A program made the position numbers and the translations under genes. The notes beneath the pieces were generated by a model that was not told where the DNA came from, did no database searches, and was given only the letters and a program-made list of their open reading frames with translations. This document shows positions 10,586-22,329 of a DNA stretch of 64,000 nt, in pieces. This stretch comes from Ryuthela nishihirai (lineage: Eukaryota > Arthropoda > Arachnida > Araneae > Heptathelidae). Each line of letters begins with the position of its first letter. Positions within the stretch are counted from its first letter, which is position 1. The stretch spans positions 20,873,404 through 20,937,403 of the forward strand of contig JAWZYU010000034.1 of assembly GCA_038380435.1 (NCBI GenBank), given 5' to 3'.

Positions 10586-12159
10586 CATTTCCAGTGAAAG
10601 TGCATAACTCTCAGTGTATGCCAAGCTACCTTTTGTATAACTTTTTAACCATGTGAATTTATGTGCCAGAATTTTAGCTAATTACTGATCAATTTCATCC
10701 TTCTTAAGATAATAGCTTGAAGTATGTATTGAATATGTCGGATCTTTCTTCAGTTCTGAAAAGACTGGAAGAAAATATAAATTTAAATAAAATTTGAAGC
10801 TGCTAAATCTGGGCTGTTGAAAATGGTGTGTTGTATTTTCAGATGTCATTTTCTTGCAGAAAATTCATTGGAAACTTCATTATTATCATGGTGAAGATGA
10901 TTGTTAGTTTCAGCAGTTGTGTGCAAAACAGCATATATCTGAACCTAGCACCTAATTCAAGTATTGTAACTGTTTAATATCTTGAAAAGGATTTATTTCT
11001 TCTAAAGGGGAGCAGAAAAGTCGTCTTCTGCAGTTACTGACATTTGCTCACAACCTAAGTGGGATGGGGGGGGGGGGGGAAGGGGCCATGTCCCCTCTTT
11101 CAGAATGCTATTAAGGATAATAGAGGCAATAATTATTAATTAAACTTTAATTCTAAATAAAATAATATTTAATTCTATAATAAAATAAACTTTAATTAAT
11201 AATAAAATTAATTAAACTATTTCATGCATTTTTCAAGAAATTTTTAAAGATCTGTAAAATGGGGATGTTATGCTACATCAGAAATCAAATCTCTTTCCCT
11301 CCTCCACCTCCCCTTCAATTTTTTTTATACATCAGCCTGCTCATAACTGATGATGCCAACAATAACTGACACTGTGTTATGTGATAGCCAGTGTTGCCAG
11401 TTCATGTCTGTTTGAAACTGTACAATGGATCATGCTTCAGCCTAGAATTCAATGGTGAGAGTGCTGATTCATCTTCACTTCATTCAGCTTCTTATCAGGC
11501 CTTCTGTGAGCCCATAAGGGCCTTCCCCAACTCACCTGTCCAGAGCCTATATATTGAGGCCAATGAATCAACTTTATCTCTTCACCATCAGGAGTTTTCT
11601 CTACACTATGCTTGCAAATCGTGATCTCTATCAGGCCACTAGTGATCTCTACCACTCTGAACTACATTTTTCATCACATGGGAAATACTCTATCCTAGTC
11701 TCCCCATTGACATTCATCATTATGGTTTATGTGACCAAGGTTCATTAAGCTCTGTGCACAATGACAAATGTCTTGGTGAGAACAGATAAATATCGAACTC
11801 TTTGAGATCGAGCTTTTATGAAACCATGACAACCATCTTTTTGCAGTAATTACAAGAAAGAAGCTCTGGATAGGTCAGTTATGAATGACATACAGCCCAT
11901 GGGCCAAATGTGGGCCATGCTCACCTTTAATCCAATCCATAAAGTATTTGTAAAGCCAGTAAAAGAAAAAAATTCTGCATTTATATTCTTATTAAAACAT
12001 GAAGAGCATTCAAAATGTTCTCAACACGTCTGTAGATATGCACTCATTCCTCCAAAGTTAGCAGGCTACAACTTGTTTGAAAGCTTGTCTAAACTTGTCA
12101 TTACATATTAAAAACAAAGGCCACATTGTCATTTCTATTTTCGCTACCAGCAAGTAAAG
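10586..12159. other. MEIOB-like intron sequence, mostly unrecognised
   Basis: Contains a 14-base G run at 11066-11079 and AT-rich microsatellite-like DNA at 11130-11220. No exon or complete element recognised. Confidence 0.5.
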
Positions 12160-13370
12160 TTCGGTCTGCAAAATCTATGCATTGTTACTATGCAGCCTAT
12201 TAAAGACTGGGAAAGGTTTTACGTTTTCACAAGGATGCATCTTGGGGATGATGCAAAAAAAATTAATGCTGATTTATCACAAGTATATGGGAATTATGCC
12301 TGTTCATATGGCACTGTTATGGAATCGATGCACAAATTCAGAGGACATTAGAGTTTTGAAGACCTCCCTTGTGCATGAAGACTGAAGGAGGCCATGAACA
12401 AAACAACCATTGCTGCTATTTGTTAACTCATTAAGGAAAACTCATACATCACCATTCAGATAATAAGTTTAGCTATCAGTATATTGATTGGCGGTGTGAA
12501 CAATTATCCATAAACATTTAAAAGTCTGAAAATGTTGTGCAAAATGGGTACTCCATAAGTCAATTCATGCAAGAAGATGCTGACAATGTTTGAAACTAGT
12601 GGCCCCAAACAGCTAACAGACATTATCACAGGTGATGAGACATGGTTTTATTACTATACAACTCCCAAAAAATCGACAACTATATTTAGATTGTGGAAGA
12701 TAACAGACATTATCACAGGTGATGAGGCATGGTTTTATTATTATACAACTCTAAAAAAACGACAACTATATTTGGATAGTGGAAGATAAACCGCATCCCC
12801 AAATTCTCTGACAAGACTTTCGCTCAAGGAAGAGGATGTTCAGAATTTTTTTCAATTGCCAAGGAATGGTAGCTGTGGACACCTTATGTAAAAAAAATGA
12901 CTATAAATGGGCAATACTACATCAACATTGTTTTGCCAAAATGGTTAAGGAGATGAAGGAGCAGTATCCAACAACAGGATTGTCAAGGGTTCTCCTTCTT
13001 CATGACAATGCTAGTGCTCACAAAATCTGGCAAGTTATGGCCTATCTGGAGCAGGAAAAAAATTAAACAGCTACCTCATCAAGCAGTTTCAGCCGATCTT
13101 GTGGCATGCAATTTGTGCTCGTTTCCAAAATATTAAAAACTTGTTGGGAAGCTTTTTTTAAAAGTGCAAGACCTTGAAAAATGCATTCATTCAAGGTTGC
13201 AGAATATTCCCTAACAGGAGTACTACCAAGCATTCTAGAATTGGTATAGATGTCTGCAACTTTGCATAGATACTGGAGGGAAGTACTTTGAAGGACAGTA
13301 AAAGTTTTGTTGAGGTAATACAATGGTTTCTGTTCTTCAGATGCATATCAAAAACTTTTTGAATGCACCT
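12160..13370 (+). pseudogene. Mariner (SETMAR-like) transposase relic
   Basis: In broken frames the order of a mariner transposase is visible: F-T-R-M-H-L-G-D-D-A-K-K-I with S-Y-G-T-V and H-K-F-R-G (helix-turn-helix domain), then I-T-G-D-E-T-W-F-Y-Y-Y (first catalytic Asp), then L-L-H-D-N-A-S-A-H (second Asp). The third-Asp region after 13060 is scrambled. Part of the catalytic domain is duplicated in tandem (12614-12785). TIRs were not identified. Confidence 0.75.
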
Positions 13371-14017
13371 CTTACTTAGTATAAGCTGATATTTCCATAT
13401 ATGAAGTTTAAGCTGACATCTCCAAGGGTTCTGGCAGGTATCGACTCAGATGAGAGATAGCTCTTTCATTGACATTGATTTGGCTATTTTGTCTCCATTG
13501 AGGAGGTTAAATAGGAAGAAATATAGACTACATAAACAGAGTACCACAAGTAATTCATTAGTTAGCTTATGGATGCCACTGAAGATGTCAGAATTTGTAC
13601 CCATGTCACAGCTACCCTTGTTTATATTACATTAGAGAATTTTTAAGACTGCAACTTTTATTGAGGTACAAGAGTGGAATTATATTAGTATTACAGAATT
13701 ATATTGGTTGATTTAAATTAATAAATTATTGATCTGACTCTATGGTAATGATCAAAAAAGTTTTGCATATAATTTTTGTTGATTTAAAATTGGATATAAA
13801 TTAATGAGATATTGCAATTTCTCAAGAGTTGTTCTCCTTTCAATCTATCTAGTTTTGAATCAAAACAAATTTTAACTAGTTTCCCCACTGAGAAGTGTGA
13901 TAATAAATAATTTACATTGTGTTAACCCTTTTCCTATTATTGTGAACTGCAATCACAGTTTAAATACTGAGTTTGAAATCGTACTCCAAATTCATGCAAT
14001 TCAATTTAATTTTTTAG

Positions 14018-14104
14018 GTTGAACAATTTTTGAAAATGACAGATGATGAAAAGACTGCATTAAAGTGGCTTAATCTGCTGGAAAGATTCAAAGTAACATT
14101 TAAG
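14018..14104 (+). CDS. MEIOB: MEIOB-like OB-fold protein, exon c
   Basis: A clean 29-codon exon sits between TTTTTTAG and G|GTAAAA, in phase 0 at both ends. It encodes V-E-Q-F-L-K-M-T-D-D-E-K-T-A-L-K-W, then L-L-E-R-F-K-V. Joined to the previous exon this gives C-T-V-E-Q-F-L-K-M-T, matching the conserved helix after the third OB fold of MEIOB (CTV.EFL.MTEE.KT.LKW..LLER). This is the strongest single piece of identity for the gene. Confidence 0.8.
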
Positions 14105-14647
14105 GTAAAATACAGGTTTAAAATGATATTTAACCAGTAAAATGCATTTGTTATAGGAATAAAAACAGTTAAAAAGGGCCTTTTATAGAAAAAGTATTTA
14201 CAAAATTAACAACTACATTGGTTTAACAAAAATTAAGATAACATAGTTTTTTTTATCAATATTTTTATTTTAACAACATTCCTGAAGGTAAAAATACGCT
14301 ATTGTGGGCAACATTACATGAATATTTGGAATATTAAATTGAAATTGATTTTTGACTCCACAATTCCTTGCAAAATGCAAATTACTAATGCTTATAAAAA
14401 GTGAGTTGCTACCAGATCATGCCAGTTTAAAACTGTTACTTGCCAAGAAGGTTAATCTCATTATTTCTACTGAAGATGGCAAGTCATCATCATTTAGATT
14501 CCTTGTGATGGAAGACTGGTAAGACTTGAAGTAGGACAAGCAGGGGTAGAAAGATGGCTGTGTGTTGAGAAAGATGGCATCAACATTTTGGAAGCAATTC
14601 CAGGTGACGGGACTCAGTCATTACAACAATTGTGGTTTGCTTACTGC

Positions 14648-15600
14648 CGAAGTTGAGAATGAATGGGATCAGTTTAAACAGGATTTTCTTTAAACCAACA
14701 GTACTCTCTTGGTAAAAAGGAACAGAGGAAACAAAATTATTTGAGTGATAAGACTATGGCACTTATTTCTAAAAGAATGAACTGCAGTAATATTTTAAAT
14801 CTAGATAACACCATCCTAGCAGACAGCATTACAAAAAGCTTAATAAATGTGTAAAGGATCAGTTAGCAGCTGTTAAAAATCTCTGTCTTGATAGCTTAGC
14901 TGACAAAGCAGAAAAACAGCACAACAACAGGGAGTTGTACTAGATTATTAATATTTTGTGCGGAAAGTAACTGGCTGGCATACAGGGATTGAGGAATAAA
15001 CATGGAAGGCCATTGAAGGTGTGGATTCTCTCATGGCAAAGTGAGCTGTACTTTCAGAGATGTTCTAAATAATCAAAAAACAATGTGGGTAAGTCTACTC
15101 TCATTGTTTATAATGATGATATGTGCATTATTGGCTTCAATATTGGCCCTATCACAATCAGAAGTTACTTTGACTATCTCTAAATTAAAACTGCATAAAT
15201 CCCTTGGTGCAGATGTAATTACTACTGAAATACTTATAGCTGGGAACCTTTGTGTTTTCCACATGGTTGACTGCAATTTTGAATATTTTTTGTCATAAAG
15301 TGTTCCTAAGGATTTTGCTAAACTATTATTATCCATATTTAAAAAAAATGTGATTGCTGTTCTTGTTATAATTATAATAATATATCAGTCTACTTTCTGT
15401 TCTGGGTATAAAGTGTTTTGCATTTTTGTATTTAGTAGATTTGTTAATATTTTGTATGGAAAGTAACAGGCTGGCATACAGGGAATGACATACAACTGCA
15501 TGATGAAGAGTGTGGATTCAGAAGTGGTATTATGATGTATAGATCATTTTTAAAATTAAAGCAATTTAATTCTCTATGACACTGTTAAATGTTTTTAAGC
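14648..15600 (+). pseudogene. LINE lineage 1 relic (RT N-terminal half)
   Basis: Broken frames follow the same order as the copy at 36935-38995: E-W-D-Q-F-K-Q, then A-D-K-A-E, K-V-T-G-W-H-T-G, S-K-L-K-L-H-K-S-L-G-A-D, T-T-E-I-L-I-A-G-N, and E-C-G-F-R-S-G. A block near 14950-15000 (TTTTG.GGAAAGTAAC.GGCTGGCATACAGGGA) is repeated at 15445-15487, so the copy is also internally rearranged. Confidence 0.75.
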
Positions 15601-16361
15601 ACTTCAATGCATGGACTATGTTATCAAGTATCAATAATTATTAAGGAGAAATTTACATACCATGCTGTAGAGGATGGGTAGTAACAGGAACTTCTTGGGA
15701 TGCTTTCAATAAGAAATTTAAAATTCGACGTTCTTGCTGGCAAGTGACGTCTCAGTGGAGATTAAAATAAGGATGCCGGGTACCAGTGGTCTACCCGCAT
15801 TGGCGAATGAAATAACCATTTACATTTTGATAGCATAGAGTGCTTAAAAAGTTTCAGATCCACGACTCGCATTTTGCACCATTCCTATTGGCACATTCCT
15901 ATCGGTGGGAAGTGAGGAGCTTAATTCAGGAGAGGCAGTTGGTTGTTGAGTGTGGGGGAGGGGAGGGGTGCCATGAATTGACATGTCAGTGGTCAGCTCC
16001 GAGGATCGGAGTGGTCGGCCAATGTGCAGGTGGCTGTAATTTGATCTGCTTGTAACGGAGGTTGAGAGAGGGTGTGGGATTATGGGAAATCGCAAGATCT
16101 ACGTATGTCGAGGGAAGCTTCATTATTTGTGGCTAGTAATTCATAATTACAATGAGTGTAGTACTTTTACTGAATTAATAGGAGTTAAGATAATTATGTT
16201 ATTGAGTCTGAATAATGGTTTTCATATTGGTACTGCTATTGGGAGTTTGTGTGTGTGTGTGTTTGGGGGGGGGGTGCATTAATCGCCGATTTTAGGAGGC
16301 ATTATGGAAGTGTTCTAAAGGGTTTGGTGGGTGTGCATTAGTGTAGGTGTGTGCACAGACA

Positions 16362-16530
16362 TAATCCTCCTGATGACTTCAGGTGCTCTGACCTCTGAGC
16401 TACTTGCCACTGATCAATCTCTTCTCCACTGCTAATGTTATGCTACACACCATCTAATTAACATCAGCAGTGGAGGAGAGATTGAACGGTAGCTCAGCGG
16501 TCAGAGCACCCGACATGTCATCAAGAGGAC
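16362..16530. repeat. Inverted pair of SINE-C heads (hairpin)
   Basis: Bases 16362-16443 are a reverse-oriented copy of the tRNA-like head found at 16458-16530, with about 15 bases between the arms. Arms of roughly 75 bases share AGCAGTGGAG.AGAGATTGA, the GTAGCTCAG.GGTCAGAGCACC box A region and TCATCA.GAGG. Identity is high but imperfect. Confidence 0.75.
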
Positions 16531-16625
16531 GTGGGTTTAGATCCCACCTGACCCAAGACAATTTTTCCTCTACACCCATCTTTACCCAGTTAATTAAGAA
16601 CAGCTTGATAGTGGTTAAAATACTT
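16455..16625 (+). mobile_element. SINE-C copy
   Basis: The sequence CGGTAGCTCAGCGGTCAGAG (box A), then GTGGGTTTAGATCCCACC (box B), is followed by the family body CAAGACAATTTTTCCTCTACACCC and the tail block AACAGCTTGATAGTGG. The head is preceded by AGCAGTGGAGGAGAGATTGA, shared with the next copy downstream. Confidence 0.75.
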
Positions 16626-16839
16626 GATGAACTCAATTGTGGGCTGTGAATTTCCCTGTTCTGTATATACTGGTACTACTGACTGGACCAAAAGTGATGC
16701 AGATCCTGATTTGCTCACAAAAAAAATCGGCCAAGAGGCATGTCATCGTGCGCCTATGGCTAAGAAGGCTATGTGCAGATGGAGTCCCCAAATGCACTTA
16801 AAATGACGGTGATTGCTAGATAGTGTGTAACATAACATC

Positions 16840-17005
16840 AGCAGTAGAGGAGAGATTGATCTGTGGTCAGTAGCTCAGCGATCAGAACACCTGATATCAT
16901 CAGGAGGACATGGGTTTAGATCCCATCGGGCCTAAGATAATTTTTCCTCTATACTCATCTTTACCCTGTTGATTAAGAGCCTGATAGCGGTTAAAATATT
17001 TCATG
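16840..17005 (+). mobile_element. SINE-C copy, direct repeat of the previous one
   Basis: The same layout as 16455-16625 about 385 bases downstream: AGCAGTAGAGGAGAGATTGA, box A, box B (GTTTAGATCCCAT), AATTTTTCCTCTA and CTGATAGCGG. It is more diverged. The two copies bracket 200 bases of unrelated sequence, which suggests a local segmental duplication or two insertions of longer units. Confidence 0.7.
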
Positions 17006-17396
17006 AAACATGTCAAGATATATCAGATTTTTATCAATCAGTAATTTAAATGTCATAAGCCTTAAATAAATTTTTAACATAAATTTCATATATAGTAAAG
17101 TACAAATTATACTAAACCAAATAGGAAGAGGTAAACCATCTTTAATTTTTAATCATATAAGTTTTTAGTTGTTATTAATGTTTAATTGTTCAAATTATTG
17201 AATGTCCCATAATTCTGCATTTATATTTTTCAATAAGTGCTACATCAGAAAATAATATTTTTTAATGAATAATAATTTTCCAACACAGGATGTATACTTT
17301 AATGTTTCATAAGTAATATATAATTTTGGAATATCTCTGAATAATTTAATGCATTCTGAAATGTTTTCCACGTTTTTTTTTTTGGTCTGAAAATAG

Positions 17397-17501
17397 ATAC
17401 CACAAATGTCGATTGCATCTGGAAATCCTACAATATGGGTGACGTCATGTACCAAAGCGGATGCAGAAGAAGTTGCATCATATTATACAACTATGTTATA
17501 A
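17397..17501 (+). CDS. MEIOB: MEIOB-like OB-fold protein, last exon
   Basis: After TGAAAATAG, a 35-codon exon in phase 0 runs to a TAA at 17499-17501. It encodes I-P-Q-M-S-I-A-S-G-N-P-T-I-W-V-T-S-C, then K-A-D-A-E-E-V-A-S. The phase fits the previous exon, and the V-x-S-C-x-x-A-D-x-x-E-x-S pattern agrees with the C-terminus of MEIOB as I remember it. The donor side is absent, as expected for a terminal exon. The acceptor has a long T run upstream (17373-17383). Confidence 0.75.
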   Translation: MPQMSIASGNPTIWVTSCTKADAEEVASYYTTML

Positions 17502-18286
17502 ATTATCTTAATAGAAGTAATTATTTAAATAATTTATTTATAGTTATGCATTTATTTTGAAATATATTCTCTGATGTCTTTATATTATTCCAATATTTTT
17601 GTGACAAGACTAAAACACTTATTTTGTAATTAATATTTTTATATATATATTATTTGTTTACATATTGCAATATTTATTCAAATTTCACATCAAAGAAGTA
17701 CAAGTGTTTTTTCCTCCAATATTTTGCATACTGGATTTCACATAGAACTTCATAAGTTTGTATTTCGAATAAAAGTTTAATATTACTAAAAGCATAATAC
17801 TGTTCTGAGATGATATATTTTGACAGCTACTGATCACAGTTCTAATAATCTTAGTAATCTTCATTTCACTTTGCTCATGAAAAAAAGGGAACACCATTAG
17901 ATGTAAAATATATAATATATAATAAATAAGTTAAAAAAAAATACATACCATTTTAACGAAAAGCATTTTAATTGAATGTCCTTGTTTCAAGCAGAACGTT
18001 GGTTTTTAGTTCAATTTTTCGACCCATTTTTACTTGATTACCCTAAATAGGCTTGTGTCTTCTAGTTTGTGAAGAAACCTGAAATTCAAATCCGAACCCC
18101 TTACACACATCTGATCATTCCTTTTTAGCACATCTTTTTTGAGTTATACTAATCGACTTGAAGCTTTCACCTTCTATTTACATTTGTTGCATTTGTTTTT
18201 AGGAGTCCAATTCACTCATTGTTGCTTCCTTTTATGTGCGTTTTTTTATTACCTTTGCTCTTAGGGCAATTTTTCAGTTAGCTTTT

Positions 18287-19480
18287 GGGGTGGGGATGGC
18301 TCAGTCGGCAGCGCGCCAGGCTCGTAATCTGTAGTTCCCAGGTTCGAGTCCCAGTGTGTCAGCGTTGAGATTTATCTCCGCAAAATTCCCCGCCCTGCCC
18401 ACGGTCAGTAGGGGACACCGATGGGCTTGGAAAGGCCGCCGTCTGTCAGATGGGACGTTAAGCCGTGGCCCCGTGTGCGGGAGAGCCATACCCTGTGCAC
18501 GTTAAAGAACATGCTGGATGGCCTAGACGGGAGACTACCATCTGTCTCCCAACAGCTGTTCCAGTGGGTCACCTCCCTCAACCTTCTCTGAGCCTTCGGG
18601 ATCCATGTGACCTGGCCATTTAGCCCATGGTGTGCAAAAAAGTGCCGCTCAGAGGTAAAACAACCCAACGTTAAAGAATACGCTGGATGGCCTTGACGGG
18701 AGGCTACCATCTGTCTCCCAACAATTGTTCCAGTGGGTAACCTTTTCTGATCCTTTGGGGTCCTTGTGACTTGGCCATTTAGCCCATGGTGTGCAAAAAA
18801 GTGCCGCTCAGAGGTAAAACAACCCAACGTTAAAGAACACGCTGGATGGCCTTGACGGGAGGCTACCATCTGTCTCCCAACAACTGTTCCAGTGGGTAAC
18901 CTTTTCTGATCCTTTGGGGTCTTTGTGACTTGGCCATTTAGCCCATGGTGTGCAAAACAGTGCCGCTCAGAGGTAAAACAACACGTTAAAGAACACGCTG
19001 GATTGTCTTGACGGGAGACTACCATGTCTCCCAACAGCTGTTCCAGTGGGTCACCTCCCTCAACCTTCGGGATCCATGTGACCTGGTCATTTAGCCTATG
19101 GTGTGCAAAAAAGTGCCGCTCAGAGGTAAAACACAACCCAACGTTAAAGAGCACGCAGATGGCCTTGACGGGAGGCTACCATCTGTCTCCCAACAGCTGT
19201 TCCATTCGGTCCCCTCCCCCAACCTTCTCTGAGCCTTCGGGGTCCATGTGATCTGGCCATTTAGCCCATGGCGTACAAAAAAGTGCCGCTCAGAGGTAAA
19301 ACAACCCAACGTTAAAGAACACGCTGGATAGCCTTGACGGGAGACTACCACCTGTCTCCCAACAGCTGTTCCAGTGGGTCCCCTCCCCCAACCTTCTCTG
19401 AGCCTTCGGGGTCCATGCGACCTGGCCATTTAGCCCAAGGTGTGCAAAAAAGTGCCGCTCAGAGGTAAAACAACCCAACC
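18287..19480 (+). mobile_element. SINE-A with six tandem 3' modules
   Basis: A normal head begins GGGGTGGGGATGGCTCAGTC, with box B at GGTTCGAGTCCC. The body follows, and then the 3' module is repeated six times, units starting at 18499, 18667, 18827, 18983, 19141 and 19309 (156-172 bp each). Each unit begins ACGTTAAAGA and ends GAGGTAAAACA(A)C. The whole block is framed by one exact 12-bp target duplication, CAGTTAGCTTTT (18275-18286, 19481-19492). The long - strand ORFs here are by-products of the repeat and not genes. Confidence 0.9.
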
Positions 19481-19492
19481 CAGTTAGCTTTT

Positions 19493-21309
19493 TAATTTTG
19501 GCTATGGATTCGATGCTTTTTTTATTTGGACATATAAAGAATCCTAGAAGCTACTCCTAACTTTTAGTCTTTCTCATACAAAAACATGCCTATTTTAGCC
19601 CATCGGAATCCCCCAAGACTGACCACTGCGTAAGAGCCAACAGTTTGTCCCCCTTCATACCATATTTTGGAAATATTTGGAATATGTTGAATGCTTTCAA
19701 ATATTTTTAACTAGAGAATGTTTCTAAACGGCAAAACTGAAACAAAATATTCTATCATCCTGAAATTCGGAATATTATTTGCTGGTGTTTATGTCCATAA
19801 TATATTTTAAAATGACAAGAGTATACACTAGATATTTGTCAAATAAATATATGAGCATCAGTCATTTACAATTCACCGGGGAAAAATTAAGTTTTCTAAA
19901 AAAGTATTTAAAAGAATCTTGAAATTTTTAATGAAAATTGCTGGTGATATTGCCATTTCCAATCTTTAATAAGTGTACGAGGGAAAAGTTTGAAATTTAA
20001 TCGTTAGGGCGAGCGATAAGATGTACTTTAATTTTGCTGGAAATGTAGATTTACATAGATTTCATCTATAAATTTATCCCATTTTTCCCACAATTTTTTT
20101 TAGGAAGTTCGGAACGCCGATGTTGCTTTACCAGTGATGCAATGATATGCTCTACTTTCTTTCCCATTCGTTGATTTCCTTGATTGCTGCATCTGCATTT
20201 ATCTTGTTTAACAGTAGAGTACATCTGAATCATACTGTCATGACAGTATGAATCTTTTTAGTAAAAATATCTGTATTGCATGTTATTTTTCATAGATAAT
20301 TTTTCTGGTCATTTTAGGATAGTGTGTATCCAAAATCATAATAATCCTAGAGCTCCCATAAGTGGAATACTAGGTGTAAAAGAATTTTTAATATAAAGCT
20401 GCCCTTAAGTTAATAATAAAAAGGTCATATCGTATTTCTTTAATTTAGCGTATAATTTTTTTTTTGTAAAAAGATGTGTATTTGGGCCTGTAATAATGAA
20501 AGGCCAACTTCAAACACTGTAACCAAACCGTATTCCGGACTGAAAGTTATATGCAAGAACATATTGACCCTAGTTTTTTTTTATAAAGCCAGACAGAAAA
20601 AAAAAATACTGTATAATTAATCAGACTTTTATTTCTCTAAAAAACTTTGGTCATTTTACATGTGTTGCAGTTCCAGGATTGACAATATTCAGACAGTATA
20701 TTTTAGAAATATGGCATACAGGAACTCATTATATTTCAAATTACAAGTAATTTTACAACAGCAAAATACCACGACACTACTGCCTGTAAGAAATCGTTAT
20801 TCTTGTTATTATTAGTTGCACTAATGGTTAGTACATGGGCATTGCAGGACACTTTCAAAAAGCTGCTACAACTTGTCCAGAAGTAACAACTACATGTATT
20901 TGAAGTTGTAGAGTTACAGGGTAGCCCACGATATATTGATGGCACTGTTTTAGAAGTTTTTTTTTCCTTCACATCATTAGTTTTGAGTTTGCTGCACTGC
21001 TTTAATATCATTTGCTTCAGGAATACTTTTAAATTCTCAGTTTCGTTATAAACTGCAAAAAGATTAGCATGCTAGGCATAAAATATTCCTAAATTTTTTT
21101 TTGACGGAAAAATCCAATATTAACGCAGGTGGTGTAAAAACTAACAAACAGCTGCCTGAGTTGTAATTTGTATTTTTATTATGATAGTTTTAAGAAAATA
21201 TAAAATGAAATTAAATGGGTTTTTTAACCCCAAATAGACTCCTTGGTGCGCCACTTTAGCTTACATCGATTTTTTTTGGAAAGATCTTATACAACTAGGC
21301 ATGACAATC
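19493..21309. other. Intergenic AT-rich DNA, nothing recognised
   Basis: I see no exon or mobile-element signature. A perfect 20-bp palindrome (CATACTGTCATGACAGTATG) lies at 20231-20250. Confidence 0.5.
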
Positions 21310-21372
21310 AAATACAAATGCTATCCTCCAGTTATCTAGATTTGCTGACATCTAAGGCTTTATTGAACATAA

Positions 21373-21932
21373 GTTATATGTTGGGTTGTTTTACCTCTGA
21401 GCACTTTTTTGCACACCATGGGCTAAATGGCCAGGTCACATGGACCCCGAAGGCTCAGAGAAGGTTGGGGGAGGGGACCCACTGGAACAGCTGTTCAGAG
21501 ACAGATAGTAGCCTCCCGTCAAGGCCATCCAGCGTGTTCTTTAACGTTGGGTTGTTTTACCTCTGAGCGGCACTTTTTTGAACACCATGGGCTAAATGGC
21601 CAGGTCACATGGACCCCAAAGGCTCAGAGAAGGTTGGGGGAGGGGACCCACTGGAACAGCTGTTGGGAGACAGATGGTAGCCTCCCGTCAAGGCCATCCA
21701 GCGTGTTCTTTAACGTGCAAAGGGTATGGCTCTCCCGCACACGGGGCCACGGCTTAACGTCCCATCCGACGGGTGGCGGCCTTTCCAAGCCCATCGGTGT
21801 CCCCTACTGACCGTGGGCAGGGTGGGGAATTTTGTGGAGATAAATCTCAACGCTGACCCAGCTGGGACTCGAACCTGGGAACTACAGATTACGAGCCTGG
21901 CGCGCTACCGACAGCCACCCCCGCCCCCAATA
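21373..21932 (-). mobile_element. SINE-A with two 3' modules and 63-bp flanking repeats
   Basis: The tRNA head is at the right end (box B complement GGGACTCGAACC near 21870) and two 3' modules join near 21545 through TTTAACGTTGGGTTG. The flanks 21310-21372 and 21933-21995 are direct repeats of 63 bp with a single mismatch. That is far longer than the 9-14 bp duplications of the other copies here. Confidence 0.9.
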
Positions 21933-22329
21933 AAATACAAATGCTATCCTCCAGTTATCTAGATTTGCTGACATCTAAGGCTTTATTAAACATAATGATT
22001 ACTATTAGTGCAGTAGGTTGATCTAGAATGGATTACCAGAAATAAAAATAATCTGTTACGAATAAATCAAACCAGCACTCTATACGCTGTTTTCGCCGGA
22101 ACTCTTTTTATGATAAACAAAATATTTCACGCATTATTTCAACAAAATAACTATCAGCCCTACGTTTTGCATTGTGATAGATATGACATTCTCCTAATCC
22201 AAATCATAAATACAATTTGTGGTGCATTTCCAGTTTTTATAAAGGGAAACTATTTTTTTTTGAGTACATTTAATAAAGTGGAATATATTTTCACGATTAG
22301 ACTATAATTGGCAGAATAACACTTATTAC

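Noticed and set aside
18405..19154. 249-codon - strand ORF
   Set aside because: It lies wholly inside the tandem 3' modules of SINE-A; the repeated peptide merely reflects the module repeat and has no family resemblance.
20231..20250. Perfect 20-bp palindrome as an operator-like site
   Set aside because: Isolated in intergenic DNA with no gene or element context; kept only as a note.
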